Below are positions 1 through 7,491 of a stretch of DNA of 34,088 bases, in pieces. The notes under the pieces are model-generated. The model did not search any database and was not told the origin of the DNA. It saw only the letters and a list, made by a program, of their open reading frames with translations. How positions within the stretch are numbered: the stretch's first letter is position 1; each line of letters opens with the position of its first letter. The stretch is taken from positions 1 to 34,088 of the forward strand of contig CACHDV010000016.1 in the NCBI GenBank assembly GCA_902578675.1. Reading direction: 5' to 3'. This DNA comes from an uncultured Alphaproteobacteria bacterium. GTDB taxonomy: Bacteria; Pseudomonadota; Alphaproteobacteria; Thalassobaculales; Thalassobaculaceae. A program made the position numbers and the translations under genes.

Positions 1-2
1 AT

Positions 3-875
3 TATAATGCAGGACCAAAAAAGAGTTTTTCAAAAACGAAAACAGTCAAAGTAGAAAAGGGCGAGACAGTATATTCTATTGCAAAAAGCAATGGGATAGC
101 TATCCGCGACTTAATTTTACGAAATGGATTGGTCGCGCCTTACAAGATCTTGGTCGGCCAGAAGTTAATCATTCCAATTCCTAATTATCATACTGTTTTC
201 ACGGGTGAGACCGTTTTTGCAGTCTCACGAAAGTATAATGTGGATATGAGGACGTTGGTCGAATTAAATAATTTGAAGCCACCTTATCAGCTTAAAAGAG
301 GACAAGCATTAAAAATCCCCAACTCAACCAGTGGCAAAGCAAATCCTGCAGAAAAGAATCTAAGAACCGTTTTTAGCGCGCAAAACGCATTTGTTTTTTC
401 ACCCTTTCCCAAACCACGGCCAATCGAACGAACTCGTCTCGAAAAAAAGAGAACACGCAAAAATAATACCTTTTTACCTAAGCCTTCCGGACGAGGTGGG
501 AAGTATTTTCTTTGGCCTGTTCGTGGAACAATAATATCCCGATTTGGTCCTCGTAGAGGGGGATTGCATAATGATGGTATTAATATTGCCGCTCCACGGG
601 GTGCGCCGGTTTTTGCATCGGAAAATGGCGTTGTTGCATATGCAGGAAATAGTATTAAAGGGTTTGGTAATCTTTTATTAGTCAGGCACTCAGACGGATG
701 GACAACTGCCTATGCCCATATTGATAAAGTTTTAGTTAGGAAAGGTGATACGGTTAAGCGGGGGGAGACTATAGGAACAATAGGAACTAGCGGTAAGGTA
801 AATAGGCCCCAACTCCATTTTGAAATAAGAAAAGGCTCGCAAGCGATTGATCCGATGACGGAATTAGCGGCATGA
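3..875 (+). CDS. LysM-LytM (M23) envelope protein, NlpD/DipM-like, 5' end outside window
   Basis: The reading frame is open from base 3 to the stop at 873-875, so the gene begins left of the window; the TTG at 129 is not the start. About 290 residues are visible. Two LysM repeats lie at about residues 15-58 and 63-108 (both contain GETV and end in IIP or KIP), followed by a basic linker and a C-terminal LytM/M23 domain. Proteins of this architecture (NlpD, DipM) bind septal peptidoglycan in the periplasm and usually activate amidases. The first metal-site motif reads HNDGIN where active M23 enzymes have HxGxD. The later YAH and LHFEIR motifs are kept. An activator role is therefore as likely as hydrolase activity. 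It lies 136 bases ahead of yajC, as in many alphaproteobacteria. Confidence 0.85.
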   Translation, partial: YNAGPKKSFSKTKTVKVEKGETVYSIAKSNGIAIRDLILRNGLVAPYKILVGQKLIIPIPNYHTVFTGETVFAVSRKYNVDMRTLVELNNLKPPYQLKRGQALKIPNSTSGKANPAEKNLRTVFSAQNAFVFSPFPKPRPIERTRLEKKRTRKNNTFLPKPSGRGGKYFLWPVRGTIISRFGPRRGGLHNDGINIAAPRGAPVFASENGVVAYAGNSIKGFGNLLLVRHSDGWTTAYAHIDKVLVRKGDTVKRGETIGTIGTSGKVNRPQLHFEIRKGSQAIDPMTELAA

Positions 876-910
876 TTTCATTTATAAATTACTAATTACT
901 TAGATTAGTG

Positions 911-939
911 ATTACTTTTCGTTGTCTTGCGAGTATAAT
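911..939 (+). promoter_or_regulatory. Possible promoter for yajC-secDF
   Basis: A perfect TATAAT lies at 934-939, 72 bases before the yajC ATG. The matching -35 position (911-916, ATTACT, 17-base spacer) is a weak match, so the call rests mainly on the -10 hexamer and its place in the gap between genes. Confidence 0.4.
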
Positions 940-1011
940 CCGGCGATAAAAATAAAATCGATAAACTAACGTAATAAAGCTCGTTATTGTCGGTTGTACA
1001 GGAGAAGTAAA

Positions 1012-1332
1012 ATGTTAATTTCTACGGCTTATGCACAAGGTGCCGGCGCGGGGGGTGGTTTCGACCTCATGGCTTTAGCGCCATTAGTACTTATTTTTGT
1101 TGTTTTCTATTTTCTACTAATCCGCCCTCAACAAAAAAGGGCAAAAGAGCATAAAGAAATGCTCTCTAAAATACGGCGTAATGACCGAATTGTTACAAAC
1201 GGCGGCTTAATGGGAAAAGTAGCAAAGGTTAACGACGACCGGGACGAGATTGAATTGGATATAGCTGAAAACGTCAGAGTTAAGGTAAGGCGAGGGATGG
1301 TTGCAGAGGTGACGTCTAAAGGTGAGGGTTAA
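1012..1332 (+). CDS. yajC: Sec translocon accessory subunit YajC
   Basis: A 106-residue protein with one membrane segment (about residues 22-41) followed directly by the family hallmark RPQQKRAKEHKEM and a basic cytoplasmic domain containing RIVTNGGL. YajC associates with SecDF-YidC in the inner membrane. The ATG at 1012 is preferred because an AGGAG ribosome site lies at 1000-1004; an in-frame TTG at 994 would place that site inside the gene. secD starts 42 bases downstream and secF follows, giving the standard yajC-secD-secF operon. Confidence 0.95.
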   Translation: MLISTAYAQGAGAGGGFDLMALAPLVLIFVVFYFLLIRPQQKRAKEHKEMLSKIRRNDRIVTNGGLMGKVAKVNDDRDEIELDIAENVRVKVRRGMVAEVTSKGEG

Positions 1333-1374
1333 TTTTACAGCTAAGTATCTTTTTAAGTAAACGGAAAACAAATT

Positions 1375-2946
1375 ATGTTGCAGTTTCCCGCCTGGAAAAT
1401 GACTTTAGTAGTCGTGATATGTTTAATTGGCACAGTATATGCCGTCCCAAACTTTTTAAAGACAGAGATTAACGAAAACTGGCCAAATTTTGCACCAGGA
1501 AAGCGTGTTAGCTTGGGATTAGATTTGCAAGGCGGGTCTTACTTATTGCTTAGAGTGGATCTAGACGTTGTGATTAAAGAATATCTTGAGGAGATTTCAA
1601 CAGACGTTCGGAAAAAGCTACGAAAAGCAAGGATTGGTTATTCTAAACTTGGTTCAACTGAAACCAGCGTTTCAGTTAAAATCCGAAAAAAGGAAGACTT
1701 TCCTGCATCAAAGGACTTATTGACTAATGTAGATCTAAAAAGCGACGTTGAGTTTGATAGTAATGGCTTTGTAAAAATCACTCCGCGAGATGAGGCTTTA
1801 GAAGAGCGCAAATTACTGGCACTGCAGCAGTCTATTGAGATAGTGCGAAGACGCATCGATGAGACTGGTGTTAGAGAGCCTACAATACAGCGCCAAGGCA
1901 CTGATAGAATTTTGGTTCAGTTACCGGGGGTCGATGATCCAGATAGAATCAAGGCACTGCTGGGTCAAACAGCTAAGATGGTTTTTCGGCTTGTCGATCT
2001 AAGTAAATCGGTAAATGAGGCAGTTGCAACCAGGGTTCCTTCTGGATCAGAGCTCTTGGCTCCTTTAGTGGAGAGTGCAAGCGAGCCTTCCTTATATCTA
2101 GTAAAAAAACGGGTTATGGTAAGCGGGGAGCATTTAATTGACGCACAGGCGACATTTCAAGATGGTCAACCAGTAGTTAGTTTCCGTTTTGATACAAATG
2201 GATCTAAACGTTTTGGTAAAGTGACAAGTGAAAATGTAAACCGACCATTTGCTATTATACTTGACAACAAGGTTATAAGTGCGCCGGTTATTCGGGAACC
2301 TATTTTAGGTGGCTCTGGCATTATTTCTGGTAGCTTCACTGTAAAAACTGCTAATGATTTGGCTCTTCTACTAAGAGCCGGTGCGTTACCAGCCCCTCTG
2401 ACAGTTCTGGAAGAGCGAACAGTTGGGCCCGGGTTAGGCTTTGATTCTATAGAGGCCGGCAAACTAGCAAGTATAATTGGTTTGTGTCTTGTGATTATCT
2501 TTATGGTTGTCGCTTACGGTTTGTTTGGAATTTTTGCGAATTTAGCTCTGTTTTTTAATATCGTCATTATCTTGGGCGCCTTATCAGCTCTACAAGCGAC
2601 CCTCACTCTTCCGGGAATAGCCGGAATTGTTCTTACTATCGGTATGGCAGTCGATGCGAATGTGCTCATTTTTGAACGAATCAGGGAAGAGGTTTTATTG
2701 GGTCGCACACCGATATCAGCGATAGATGCAGGATATAAAAGAGCATTAACCACGATCATTGACTCAAATTTAACTACTCTATTTGCTGCAATTTGCCTTT
2801 ATTCTTTTGGTTCCGGGCCAATCAAAGGATTTGCTGTAACGCTAGCTATTGGAATTCTTACGTCAATGTTTACATCGATTATGTTAACAAGATTTTTGAT
2901 TGTTCTGTGGTTGCGAGGCAAGCGACCTAGTTCTTTACCTATTTGA
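1375..2946 (+). CDS. secD: Protein translocase subunit SecD
   Basis: A 523-residue inner-membrane protein. It has an N-terminal membrane segment (about residues 8-24), the GLDLQGG motif at 48-54, a large periplasmic P1 region, and five C-terminal membrane segments from about residue 360. The conserved AVDANVLIFERIREE motif lies in the C-terminal part. SecD works with SecF to use the proton motive force for late steps of protein export. Length is normal for the short alphaproteobacterial form. No strong ribosome site is visible before the ATG, so translation may depend partly on coupling with yajC. The stop is 16 bases before secF. Confidence 0.97.
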   Translation: MLQFPAWKMTLVVVICLIGTVYAVPNFLKTEINENWPNFAPGKRVSLGLDLQGGSYLLLRVDLDVVIKEYLEEISTDVRKKLRKARIGYSKLGSTETSVSVKIRKKEDFPASKDLLTNVDLKSDVEFDSNGFVKITPRDEALEERKLLALQQSIEIVRRRIDETGVREPTIQRQGTDRILVQLPGVDDPDRIKALLGQTAKMVFRLVDLSKSVNEAVATRVPSGSELLAPLVESASEPSLYLVKKRVMVSGEHLIDAQATFQDGQPVVSFRFDTNGSKRFGKVTSENVNRPFAIILDNKVISAPVIREPILGGSGIISGSFTVKTANDLALLLRAGALPAPLTVLEERTVGPGLGFDSIEAGKLASIIGLCLVIIFMVVAYGLFGIFANLALFFNIVIILGALSALQATLTLPGIAGIVLTIGMAVDANVLIFERIREEVLLGRTPISAIDAGYKRALTTIIDSNLTTLFAAICLYSFGSGPIKGFAVTLAIGILTSMFTSIMLTRFLIVLWLRGKRPSSLPI

Positions 2947-2962
2947 GTGTATTGGATTTATA

Positions 2963-3901
2963 ATGCTCAAACCTATTCGTTTTGTGCCTGCTGGAACAAA
3001 CATCCGATTTGTCAATAAGCGGGGTTTTGCTTTTACGTTATCCGCTATAATCCTTCTAGCATCTGTTTTTTGTTTAACCTCCCTAGGGTTAAATTTTGGA
3101 ATTGATTTTAGAGGGGGCATCTTGATGGAAATCCGTTCGTCTAATGCTGTAAACATTCCGCAGATAAGAGACAGGCTATCCACTTTAGGACTTGGCGAAG
3201 TGACCATTCAAGAATTTGGCAAGGAAACAGATGCTCTTGTAAGGATCCAACGGCAAGATGGTGCAGAAAAAGAGCAGATGGCTGCCATCAATAAAGTTAA
3301 GGATCGCCTTGGCAGTGAGTTTGAATATCGCAGAACAGAATTTGTTGGCCCGACGGTGGGCAAGGAATTGAAAGAGGCCGGAATAATTGCGATCTGCTTA
3401 GCTCTCTTATCCATATTAATTTATATCTGGTTGCGCTTCGAGTGGCAGTTCAGTTTAGGAGCTATTGCTGCTCTGTCGCATGATATAGTGAGCACAGTTG
3501 GTTTATTTGCTTTATTACAGTATGAGTTTAATTTAGCCACTGTAGCAGCCATACTTACAATAGCAGGATATTCTATAAACGACACTGTAGTAGTATACGA
3601 CAGAGTGCGAGAGAATTTGCGCAAGTACAGACAGTTAGAATTATCCGAAGTATTTAACATGTCGATTAACGAAACTTTGTCCAGAACTACGATGACATCG
3701 GTAACTACCCTACTTGCATTGTTTTCGATATTTTTCTTTGGTGGTGCTGTTTTAGCCGATTTCGCTCTAGCTATGATCTGGGGCGTTTGCATAGGTACGT
3801 ATTCATCGATATTTATAGCTGTTCCTATACTACTTTACGTTAAATTGAAGCGAGGTGATGGCGACCAAAGCGGTTTGCAGGCTCCTGAAGACGAGAGGTA
3901 A
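2963..3901 (+). CDS. secF: Protein translocase subunit SecF
   Basis: A 312-residue inner-membrane protein with the SecF signature NFGIDFRGG near residue 50, a periplasmic domain, and a C-terminal five-helix region containing SINDTVVVYDRVREN. It pairs with SecD in the export complex. The ATG at 2963 is chosen because it gives the usual N-terminus (MLKPIRFVP); a longer in-frame start at 2900 would overlap secD by 47 bases and add a segment unlike SecF. The Mth938-like gene begins 9 bases after the stop, so the operon continues. Confidence 0.97.
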   Translation: MLKPIRFVPAGTNIRFVNKRGFAFTLSAIILLASVFCLTSLGLNFGIDFRGGILMEIRSSNAVNIPQIRDRLSTLGLGEVTIQEFGKETDALVRIQRQDGAEKEQMAAINKVKDRLGSEFEYRRTEFVGPTVGKELKEAGIIAICLALLSILIYIWLRFEWQFSLGAIAALSHDIVSTVGLFALLQYEFNLATVAAILTIAGYSINDTVVVYDRVRENLRKYRQLELSEVFNMSINETLSRTTMTSVTTLLALFSIFFFGGAVLADFALAMIWGVCIGTYSSIFIAVPILLYVKLKRGDGDQSGLQAPEDER

Positions 3902-3910
3902 AAATTATTA

Positions 3911-4288
3911 ATGGATGTGACGCCTCTTGTCTCTAAAGGTCGGCAATTAATAGAAAGTTATGGCGATGGAGCCTTTAAAATATCGGGGGTGGTTTATACC
4001 GCTCCTATTATTGTATTTCCTGAGTCCTGTTTTTCTCCCGAAAATTTTGAGGCTGATGAGAGTAGTTTCCGATTATTGCGCGAAGTTTTCCAAACGGGCT
4101 ATAGTCCATCAGTATTGCTTTATGGAACTGGAAAAAATATAAGCCTGATACCAGAAATAGAGAAGGAATTCGTCCGGCAACAAAATTGCGTATTGGACAT
4201 AATGAATACAGGTGCCGCGTGTCGTACATTTAATGTTCTGTGTGCGGAGGACAGAAGGGTGGCGGCCGTTTTGTTTCCAGTTGATTAA
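3911..4288 (+). CDS. Mth938-like (DUF498) protein, NDUFAF3 family
   Basis: A 125-residue soluble protein with the family pattern: N-terminal strand region with FKISGVVYTAPIIVFP, central SVLLYGTGKN, and the strongly conserved MNTGAACRTFNVLCAEDRRVAA near the C-terminus. The Mth938/DUF498 family includes human NDUFAF3, a complex I assembly factor; the bacterial role is not settled. Its position directly after secF (9-base gap) fits a job at the membrane during insertion or assembly of proteins. The next gene overlaps its end if the TTG start at 4281 is used, which suggests translational coupling. Confidence 0.85.
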   Translation: MDVTPLVSKGRQLIESYGDGAFKISGVVYTAPIIVFPESCFSPENFEADESSFRLLREVFQTGYSPSVLLYGTGKNISLIPEIEKEFVRQQNCVLDIMNTGAACRTFNVLCAEDRRVAAVLFPVD

Positions 4289-5198
4289 ACCTAAAGAAGT
4301 CAAGGCAGGCATAGCAACGTGTCGTTTGGTTGCAAAAAAAGCTAATGCTAACTTCTTTTATGCCTCGCAAATTCTCAACACTCCTAGGAGAGAATTTTTT
4401 TATGCGACGTATGCAGCGATGCGCATAATCGACGATGTAATTGACGAAGATTTTTTAAAACTTGATGCGAAAGGTCGGAATAAATTAGAGGCTAGCTTCG
4501 AAAGAAAACTTTCTAGATGGTTACAACAGGTTTTGCAGCTAGAGACAGGTGGAGGACCTTTGTCACCGGGAATAATTCATGCTCTCAAATATACTATTGG
4601 TAGAAGCGATTTAACACAATCCGTTTGGAGGGATCTCGCTGCGTCACTGGCAATGGATATTAAGGGGTCGGATATGCAGTCTTGGGATGATTTTTTACAT
4701 TATTGCAAGGGCGCTACAATCGCTCCAGCTTCGATATACATTTATTTACTTGCCGCCACTTATACCAAAGAAAAGCATTTTGAATACAAGTTGCCTCATG
4801 AATTGAGTTACTATGCTCGTGATTTGGCAATTTATTGCTATATAGTGCACATTGTACGAGACCTAACAAAAGATGCTATCGCATCGCCAAGATTAATCAC
4901 CATTCCCAATGAACTATTATTCGAGAATGGTTTGTCACGATCGACACTTTCATCGTCGTTAAAAAACAAAGACCCGGCTATTGTAAATTTAGCAAACAAC
5001 TTAATCCAAAGAGCGGAGCCATTTTATTGTAATGGGCACGAGGTTCTGTTTGAACTTAACAAGTTACTTGGGTTTTCTGAAAAAATTGCCCTAAATAAAT
5101 TGATTGGTGTCTACGATCAATTATATAGAGTAGCGCAAGATAATGTTCAAATTCTTATAGAGCGAGGGCAGGCCCTTGAAGAAAAATTTCGAATCTGA
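4281..5198 (+). CDS. Squalene/phytoene synthase family protein with catalytic Asp motifs
   Basis: About 305 residues from the TTG at 4281, which overlaps the previous stop by 8 bases; a GTG at 4212 is also in frame but would overlap 77 bases. It belongs to the trans-isoprenyl diphosphate synthase (head-to-head) family. The first Asp-rich motif DDVIDE is at residues 51-56 and a second DLTKD at about 194-198, both placed where the enzymes bind the Mg-diphosphate of their substrates. It may therefore make squalene- or phytoene-type products, but no carotenoid or hopanoid gene is near. The neighbour downstream is a family member lacking these motifs. The context (secF, Mth938-like) is more like an assembly-factor cluster than a terpenoid operon. 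Confidence 0.75.
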   Translation: MIKPKEVKAGIATCRLVAKKANANFFYASQILNTPRREFFYATYAAMRIIDDVIDEDFLKLDAKGRNKLEASFERKLSRWLQQVLQLETGGGPLSPGIIHALKYTIGRSDLTQSVWRDLAASLAMDIKGSDMQSWDDFLHYCKGATIAPASIYIYLLAATYTKEKHFEYKLPHELSYYARDLAIYCYIVHIVRDLTKDAIASPRLITIPNELLFENGLSRSTLSSSLKNKDPAIVNLANNLIQRAEPFYCNGHEVLFELNKLLGFSEKIALNKLIGVYDQLYRVAQDNVQILIERGQALEEKFRI

Positions 5199-5213
5199 AC
5201 TAGGTGACTGACC

Positions 5214-6059
5214 TTGGGCAGTTTATTAATTGCTAATAGAGACTTGGTTAAAAAAGCCGACCCAGATAGATATGTATGTACCTTATTTGCTGATCGCGAT
5301 GTTCAAGAACTTTTGTTTGCGATTTACGCCCTATATAATGAGCTGGCAGCTATACCATTTCGGACGCAAGAAGCGAACCTCGGGGAAATACGTTTGCAAT
5401 GGTGGAGAGAAACTTTGCTGGCGTCAAAAACTGAGATTAATTTATCAAGCGACCCAATTATGCAAGGAATTTACAAATTAAATCGTCAGCCAAAATTCAA
5501 TCGGGAATTAATGCTATCGATCATTGACGAACGGGAAAATGACTTATTAAAAAGGCAACCCAAAACGATCGAGGAATTAGAAAGGTATATAAAAAATACA
5601 TCTGGAGCCATAACATGTATAGCCTTGGATTTGATGGATGTAACAGACAAGCATATCCGGCAAGCGTGTCAAGATATTGCTCTTGCTTATGGTTTGATAG
5701 GCGTACTAAGGTCCACTCGTTTTTTACTGAATTATGATCGTATTCTTGTTCCCAAAAGTTTGTTAGATAGATGTGAAGTTTCTCAAGAAATTTTCAAAAA
5801 TGGGAAAGAAAATCAATCTTTAAGGTCAATTGGAGTAGCAATTACAGAAATTGGTGAAAGCCTCCTTTTAAAAGCCCGTAAAACTGAACAAAATATAGAG
5901 AGGGGGTCTATGCCTTGCTTATTACTAGCAAGTTTGACCGGTTTGTATATTAAACAACTGAAAAGACTTAATTACGACCTTTTTGATCTTCGGTTGAGCC
6001 AACCAACGAACTGGGGCGTTTGGGTACTTGCTTTTAACTATTGTTTCAAAAAGTTTTGA
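5214..6059 (+). CDS. NDUFAF6-like squalene/phytoene synthase fold protein, probable pseudoenzyme
   Basis: A 281-residue protein from the TTG at 5214, which has AGGTG at 5202-5206 upstream; no in-frame ATG exists near the N-terminus. The pattern DRYVCTLFADRDVQELLFAIYA followed by LGEIRLQWWRETL is typical of the NDUFAF6 (C8orf38) branch of the squalene/phytoene synthase family. Where active enzymes have DDxxD it reads ELAAIPFRTQE, and the second motif region reads RSTRFLLNYDRILVP, also without the Asp pair. Catalysis is therefore unlikely. Human NDUFAF6 helps assemble complex I. It is the last gene of the + strand run and faces trmFO with a 12-base gap. Confidence 0.75.
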   Translation: MGSLLIANRDLVKKADPDRYVCTLFADRDVQELLFAIYALYNELAAIPFRTQEANLGEIRLQWWRETLLASKTEINLSSDPIMQGIYKLNRQPKFNRELMLSIIDERENDLLKRQPKTIEELERYIKNTSGAITCIALDLMDVTDKHIRQACQDIALAYGLIGVLRSTRFLLNYDRILVPKSLLDRCEVSQEIFKNGKENQSLRSIGVAITEIGESLLLKARKTEQNIERGSMPCLLLASLTGLYIKQLKRLNYDLFDLRLSQPTNWGVWVLAFNYCFKKF

Positions 6060-6071
6060 TATAAAACATTT

Positions 6072-7431
6072 TTAATTAGAATTAATCCAAGCATTTAAAT
6101 CATTTAGTGCTCTCTCTGAAAGGGCCTTTTTTTTCTCAGTGCCCTTTAAACGTAGTGTTTTGCCCTTATGATTTATCTTGTTTGGCAACTCTGGGAATAA
6201 TCCAAAGTTTATGTTGGTTGGTTGAAAATTATCTTGATGCTCTGCATTTGTGATATGAGAGAGCAATGACGCCAAAGCGGTATTTTTCGGTGGTATTTGT
6301 GGCTCGCTGCCCAAAATTTCATTAGAAAAAAACATGCCTGCTAATAATCCGATAGCAGCGCTTTCTAAATAGCCCTCAACGCCTGTTATTTGTCCTGCAA
6401 ATCGTATTCGTTCTTGTCGTTTGAATCGTAAAGTTGCATCCAATAGGCGTGGGGAGTTAATAAATGTATTTCTGTGCAGCCCCCCCCAGTTTAGCGAATT
6501 CTGCATTCTCTAAACCAGGTATTCTTCTAAAAAGTTGTTTTTGATTGCTGTGTCGAGTTTTGGTTTGAAAGCCTACCATATTATATAACGAGGCTGCCTG
6601 GTTATCTTGGCGAAGCTGCACAACAGCATGAGGCTGCTCGTCTGTATGAGGATTGGTTAAGCCAACTGGTTTCATAGGACCAAATCTAAGAGTTTCTCGT
6701 CCTCGACGGGCCATTTCTTCTATAGGCATACACCCTTCAAAATAAGGTGTCTCTTTCTCCCAGCTCTTGAATTCAATAGTTTCCTGGGACGTTAAATCGT
6801 CGATAAAATCATCATACTCCTTTTTGTTTAATGGGCAGTTTATGTAGTCCCCGGAACTATTTAATTCAGTGTTTTTGTCGTACCGTGATTGATACCAGGC
6901 TTTCGAGAAATCTATACTTTCTGTGTATACGACAGGAGCAATCGCATCAAAAAATGCCAGAGATTCTCTTCCACTCAAGATAGCAATTTCATCTGATAGT
7001 CGAGAGGAGGTAAGGGGGCCAGTTGCAATTATCACATTGGCATCTGCGGATAGCTGGCTTAAGGTCATTTCTTTACGTTCTAAATTGATCAATTTTTCTT
7101 CAGTGATTGCTTCCTCTACGCTCTCAGAGAAAAGGTGTCTATCTACTGCCAGTGCACTTCCGGCGGGAAGGCGAGCGGTGTCGGCGGCCTTCATTATTAG
7201 TGAATCACATCGACGCATTTCCTCGTGTAGAACGCCTACGGCGTTTGCTGTGCTATCGTCTGATCGGAACGAATTTGAACACACCAATTCTGCTAGGTTT
7301 GATGTCACGTGTGCTTCAGTCATAATTTGAGGACGCATTTCGTACAAAATACATTCAACATTTCGTCTAGCAAGCTGCCAGGCGGCTTCACAACCAGCTA
7401 AACCTCCACCGATTATATGAATATGTCTCAT
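6072..7431 (-). pseudogene. trmFO: trmFO, methylene-THF-tRNA (uracil-5-)-methyltransferase, split by a frameshift
   Basis: TrmFO makes 5-methyluridine at tRNA position 54 using FAD and methylene-tetrahydrofolate. The N-terminal part (start 7431) has the FAD motif [11 protein letters not shown], the [13 protein letters not shown] motif with Cys51, and [14 protein letters not shown] with Cys234, matching the two functional cysteines of the family. The frame breaks after AKLGG near 6487; the rest ([18 protein letters not shown] onward, with FAGQITGVEGY) continues in another frame to 6072. Removing one G from the G8 tract at 6480-6487 joins the two into about 452 residues, the normal length. Everything else looks intact, so the break is either recent, a sequencing error, or switchable. 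It lies 60 bases downstream of uvrA on the same strand. Confidence 0.85.
6480..6487 (-). repeat. trmFO: G8 homopolymer inside trmFO, site of the frameshift
   Basis: Eight consecutive C on the + strand (G8 in the coding direction). The expected reading is ctg-ggg-ggg-ctg-cac (L-G-G-L-H), which needs seven G. The eighth moves the frame and ends translation about 8 codons later. A run this long stands out in such AT-rich DNA and is prone to slippage and to sequencing error. Confidence 0.85.
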
Positions 7432-7464
7432 TATTTTAAAATCCAGAATAGTTTATCCGGTTGT

Positions 7465-7480
7465 ATCTCAATATTGAGAT
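7465..7480. repeat. Perfect 16-base palindrome between uvrA and trmFO
   Basis: The sequence ATCTCAATATTGAGAT is identical on both strands. It sits 12 bases after the uvrA stop and 34 bases before the trmFO ATG. It could be a protein-binding operator for trmFO or a small mRNA hairpin; there is no U-run to make it a terminator. Confidence 0.6.
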
Positions 7481-7491
7481 GAGTGTTAATT

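Noticed and set aside
994-1011. Upstream TTG start for yajC
   Set aside because: It would place the AGGAG ribosome site inside the coding region; the ATG at 1012 gives the usual YajC N-terminus.
876-1011. CRISPR, IS element or rRNA anywhere in the window
   Set aside because: No repeated spacer-like units, transposase-like protein, terminal inverted repeats with duplications, or rRNA-like sequence were found in any gap, including this one.
6072-6506. Separate small gene of 144 codons on the minus strand
   Set aside because: From residue 10 on it is the C-terminal third of TrmFO; its first nine residues are the shifted reading of the upstream part, so it is a fragment of the frameshifted gene.
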